From NCBI GenBank assembly GCA_014379065.1, contig JACMMM010000630.1, positions 1-6,032 on the forward strand: a DNA stretch of 6,032 bases, read 5' to 3'. The DNA is from Saprospiraceae bacterium. Lineage in GTDB: Bacteria > Bacteroidota > Bacteroidia > Chitinophagales > Saprospiraceae. Of this stretch, positions 4,981 through 6,032 are shown piece after piece. Positions within the stretch are counted from its first letter, which is position 1. Each line of letters opens with the position of its first letter. The translations under genes were made by a program, and so were the position numbers. The notes beneath the pieces were generated by a model. That model ran no database searches. It was not told the DNA's origin and was given only the letters and a program-made list of their open reading frames with translations.

Positions 4981-6032
4981 ATGAAAATTTTGACATCCCT
5001 CCTACTAGGTTTTCTTTTTGTAGGCCAAATATGGGCGCAGCCCTCAACGCCTCCCGCGCCGCAGGCACGGCCCCTCGCATTGGGCGAAGGCCTTCGCCTC
5101 GCACTTGGAAACAGTACACAAATCAAAAAAGCCAAAATTGATCGTCAAATACTCGAACGCCGCGTAAAAGAAGCCCGGAGCGAAGGTTTCCCTCAAATCA
5201 GCGCAGATGTTGGCCTCAACTACTGGCCCTTGCTTCCCACCCAATTGATGCCGGGCGAACTTTTCAACCAGAGTGAGGGTAGTTTCGTCCCTGTACAGTT
5301 TGGTCGCTCTTGGCAACTTGGCGGCAATGTGACCCTCGAACAAAACCTCATCAACGAATCCGCTCGGCGCAATGTGCCCGCACTCAAAACCACCCGTAAT
5401 ATCAATGATCTGTTGATTGACAGGGCTGAAAATGAGGTCATCTTCAGTACTGCCACCCTTTTTTACCAAACCTTGCAAACGGAGCAGCTGTTGCGCGCTG
5501 TAAATGCCAATTTGGGCAAATTGGAAGCCCTGCAAGGCATGGCGCAACTCCAACTCGACAACGGATACGCCGTGCCGACCGATGTTAAACGCATCCGCGT
5601 GGCGAAGGCAAACCTCGAAACCCAGCGCCAAAACCTCCTCACGGGCATCAGCAGCCTGCACCAAACGCTTCAGTTTTTCTGCGGGTTGCCCTATGACGAA
5701 CCGCTCGACCTCAGCGCTGAAATTGGTTCTCCTGCTGCCGATTCAGCCCGTTGGTTAAACCTCACGCTCGACCCTCAGACCACCACAGAAAGCCGCTTGC
5801 TCGTCCACACCATTGAACTCCAGCGCATTCAGCGCCGAAGCGCCATCGCAGAAGCATTGCCCAGCCTTAGTGGTTTCGCCATCGTTTCCGCGCAAGGATT
5901 CCGCGAGGACATTAATTTTTTCGACATTGACCGCCATTGGTATGGTGCAGCGGGAGCAGGCGTCAAACTCAAAATTCCGATTTTCGACGGATTTAGGGTG
6001 CACAACAAAGCCTTGGTATACCGGCTGGAAGA
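4981..6032 (+). CDS. TolC-family outer-membrane efflux protein (3' end missing)
   Basis: The ATG at 4981 opens a frame that runs off the right edge after 350 complete codons; full-length family members have roughly 420-500 residues. Residues 1-19 are a signal peptide (MKILTSLLLGFLFVGQIWA, then Q20), followed by a Pro-rich linker. The first OEP repeat covers about residues 31-245: L-G-E-G-L-R-L-A-L-G-N-S (34-45), long amphipathic helices, FPQISADVGLNYW (70-82) and the outer-membrane strand region WQLGGNVTLEQNLINESARR (111-130). The second repeat begins near residue 265 with ALPSLSGFA (292-300) and GVKLKIPIFDGFR (327-339), the typical repeated strand block. TolC proteins form trimeric outer-membrane channels joined to inner-membrane pumps (RND, ABC or MFS) through an adaptor. 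The pump type cannot be told here; adaptor and pump genes would be expected just downstream (inference). The start is supported by a perfect -7 box 4 nt upstream and by the signal peptide. Confidence 0.93.
   Translation, partial: MKILTSLLLGFLFVGQIWAQPSTPPAPQARPLALGEGLRLALGNSTQIKKAKIDRQILERRVKEARSEGFPQISADVGLNYWPLLPTQLMPGELFNQSEGSFVPVQFGRSWQLGGNVTLEQNLINESARRNVPALKTTRNINDLLIDRAENEVIFSTATLFYQTLQTEQLLRAVNANLGKLEALQGMAQLQLDNGYAVPTDVKRIRVAKANLETQRQNLLTGISSLHQTLQFFCGLPYDEPLDLSAEIGSPAADSARWLNLTLDPQTTTESRLLVHTIELQRIQRRSAIAEALPSLSGFAIVSAQGFREDINFFDIDRHWYGAAGAGVKLKIPIFDGFRVHNKALVYRLE

Noticed and set aside
4941..5141. 66-codon plus-strand frame overlapping the start of the TolC-family gene
   Set aside because: It begins at a TTG inside the end of the SH3b gene and is out of frame with the TolC-family protein; the product shows no domain.
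5044..5664. 206-codon open frame on the minus strand
   Set aside because: It is a shadow of the TolC-family gene, whose signal peptide and OEP repeats are clear on the plus strand.

Overview
The window looks like chromosomal DNA from a Bacteroidota bacterium, most plausibly of the Saprospiria/Chitinophagia type. Three signs point there: a type IX secretion system (T9SS) C-terminal sorting domain on a large secreted protein plus an orphan fragment of a second one; signal peptides ending in A-Q; and Bacteroidota-type -7 promoter elements (TAnnTTTG) in place of Shine-Dalgarno sequences, lying 4-7 nt from start codons. No tRNA, rRNA, CRISPR array, integrase or transposase was seen. The lineage below phylum is inference.

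Layout. Positions 1-1938 (minus strand) hold one long gene, open at the left edge. It encodes a secreted right-handed beta-helix protein with a T9SS sorting domain, and both ends of its design are visible: signal peptide at the N-terminus and most of the sorting domain at the C-terminus. An 84-bp divergent promoter region separates it from a plus-strand arginase/formiminoglutamase-fold gene (2023-3105) whose metal-binding motifs are almost completely lost. Next come a repeat-bearing gap, a small three-helix membrane protein of unknown function (3231-3752), and a 202-bp gap that contains an orphan T9SS tail with no start codon (3764-3877). After that lie a secreted SH3b-domain protein (3955-4944) and the first 350 codons of a TolC-family outer-membrane efflux protein (4981 to the right edge).

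How they fit together. The genes do not form a recognisable single pathway. The envelope theme is strong: four of the five genes encode exported or membrane proteins. The individual promoters suggest mostly separate transcription units. I found no convincing new multi-gene system. The points most worth a second look are the ligand-less ureohydrolase homologue, the orphan T9SS tail, the predicted leaderless promoters, two G-quadruplex motifs, and short tandem repeats in the gap before the membrane-protein gene.
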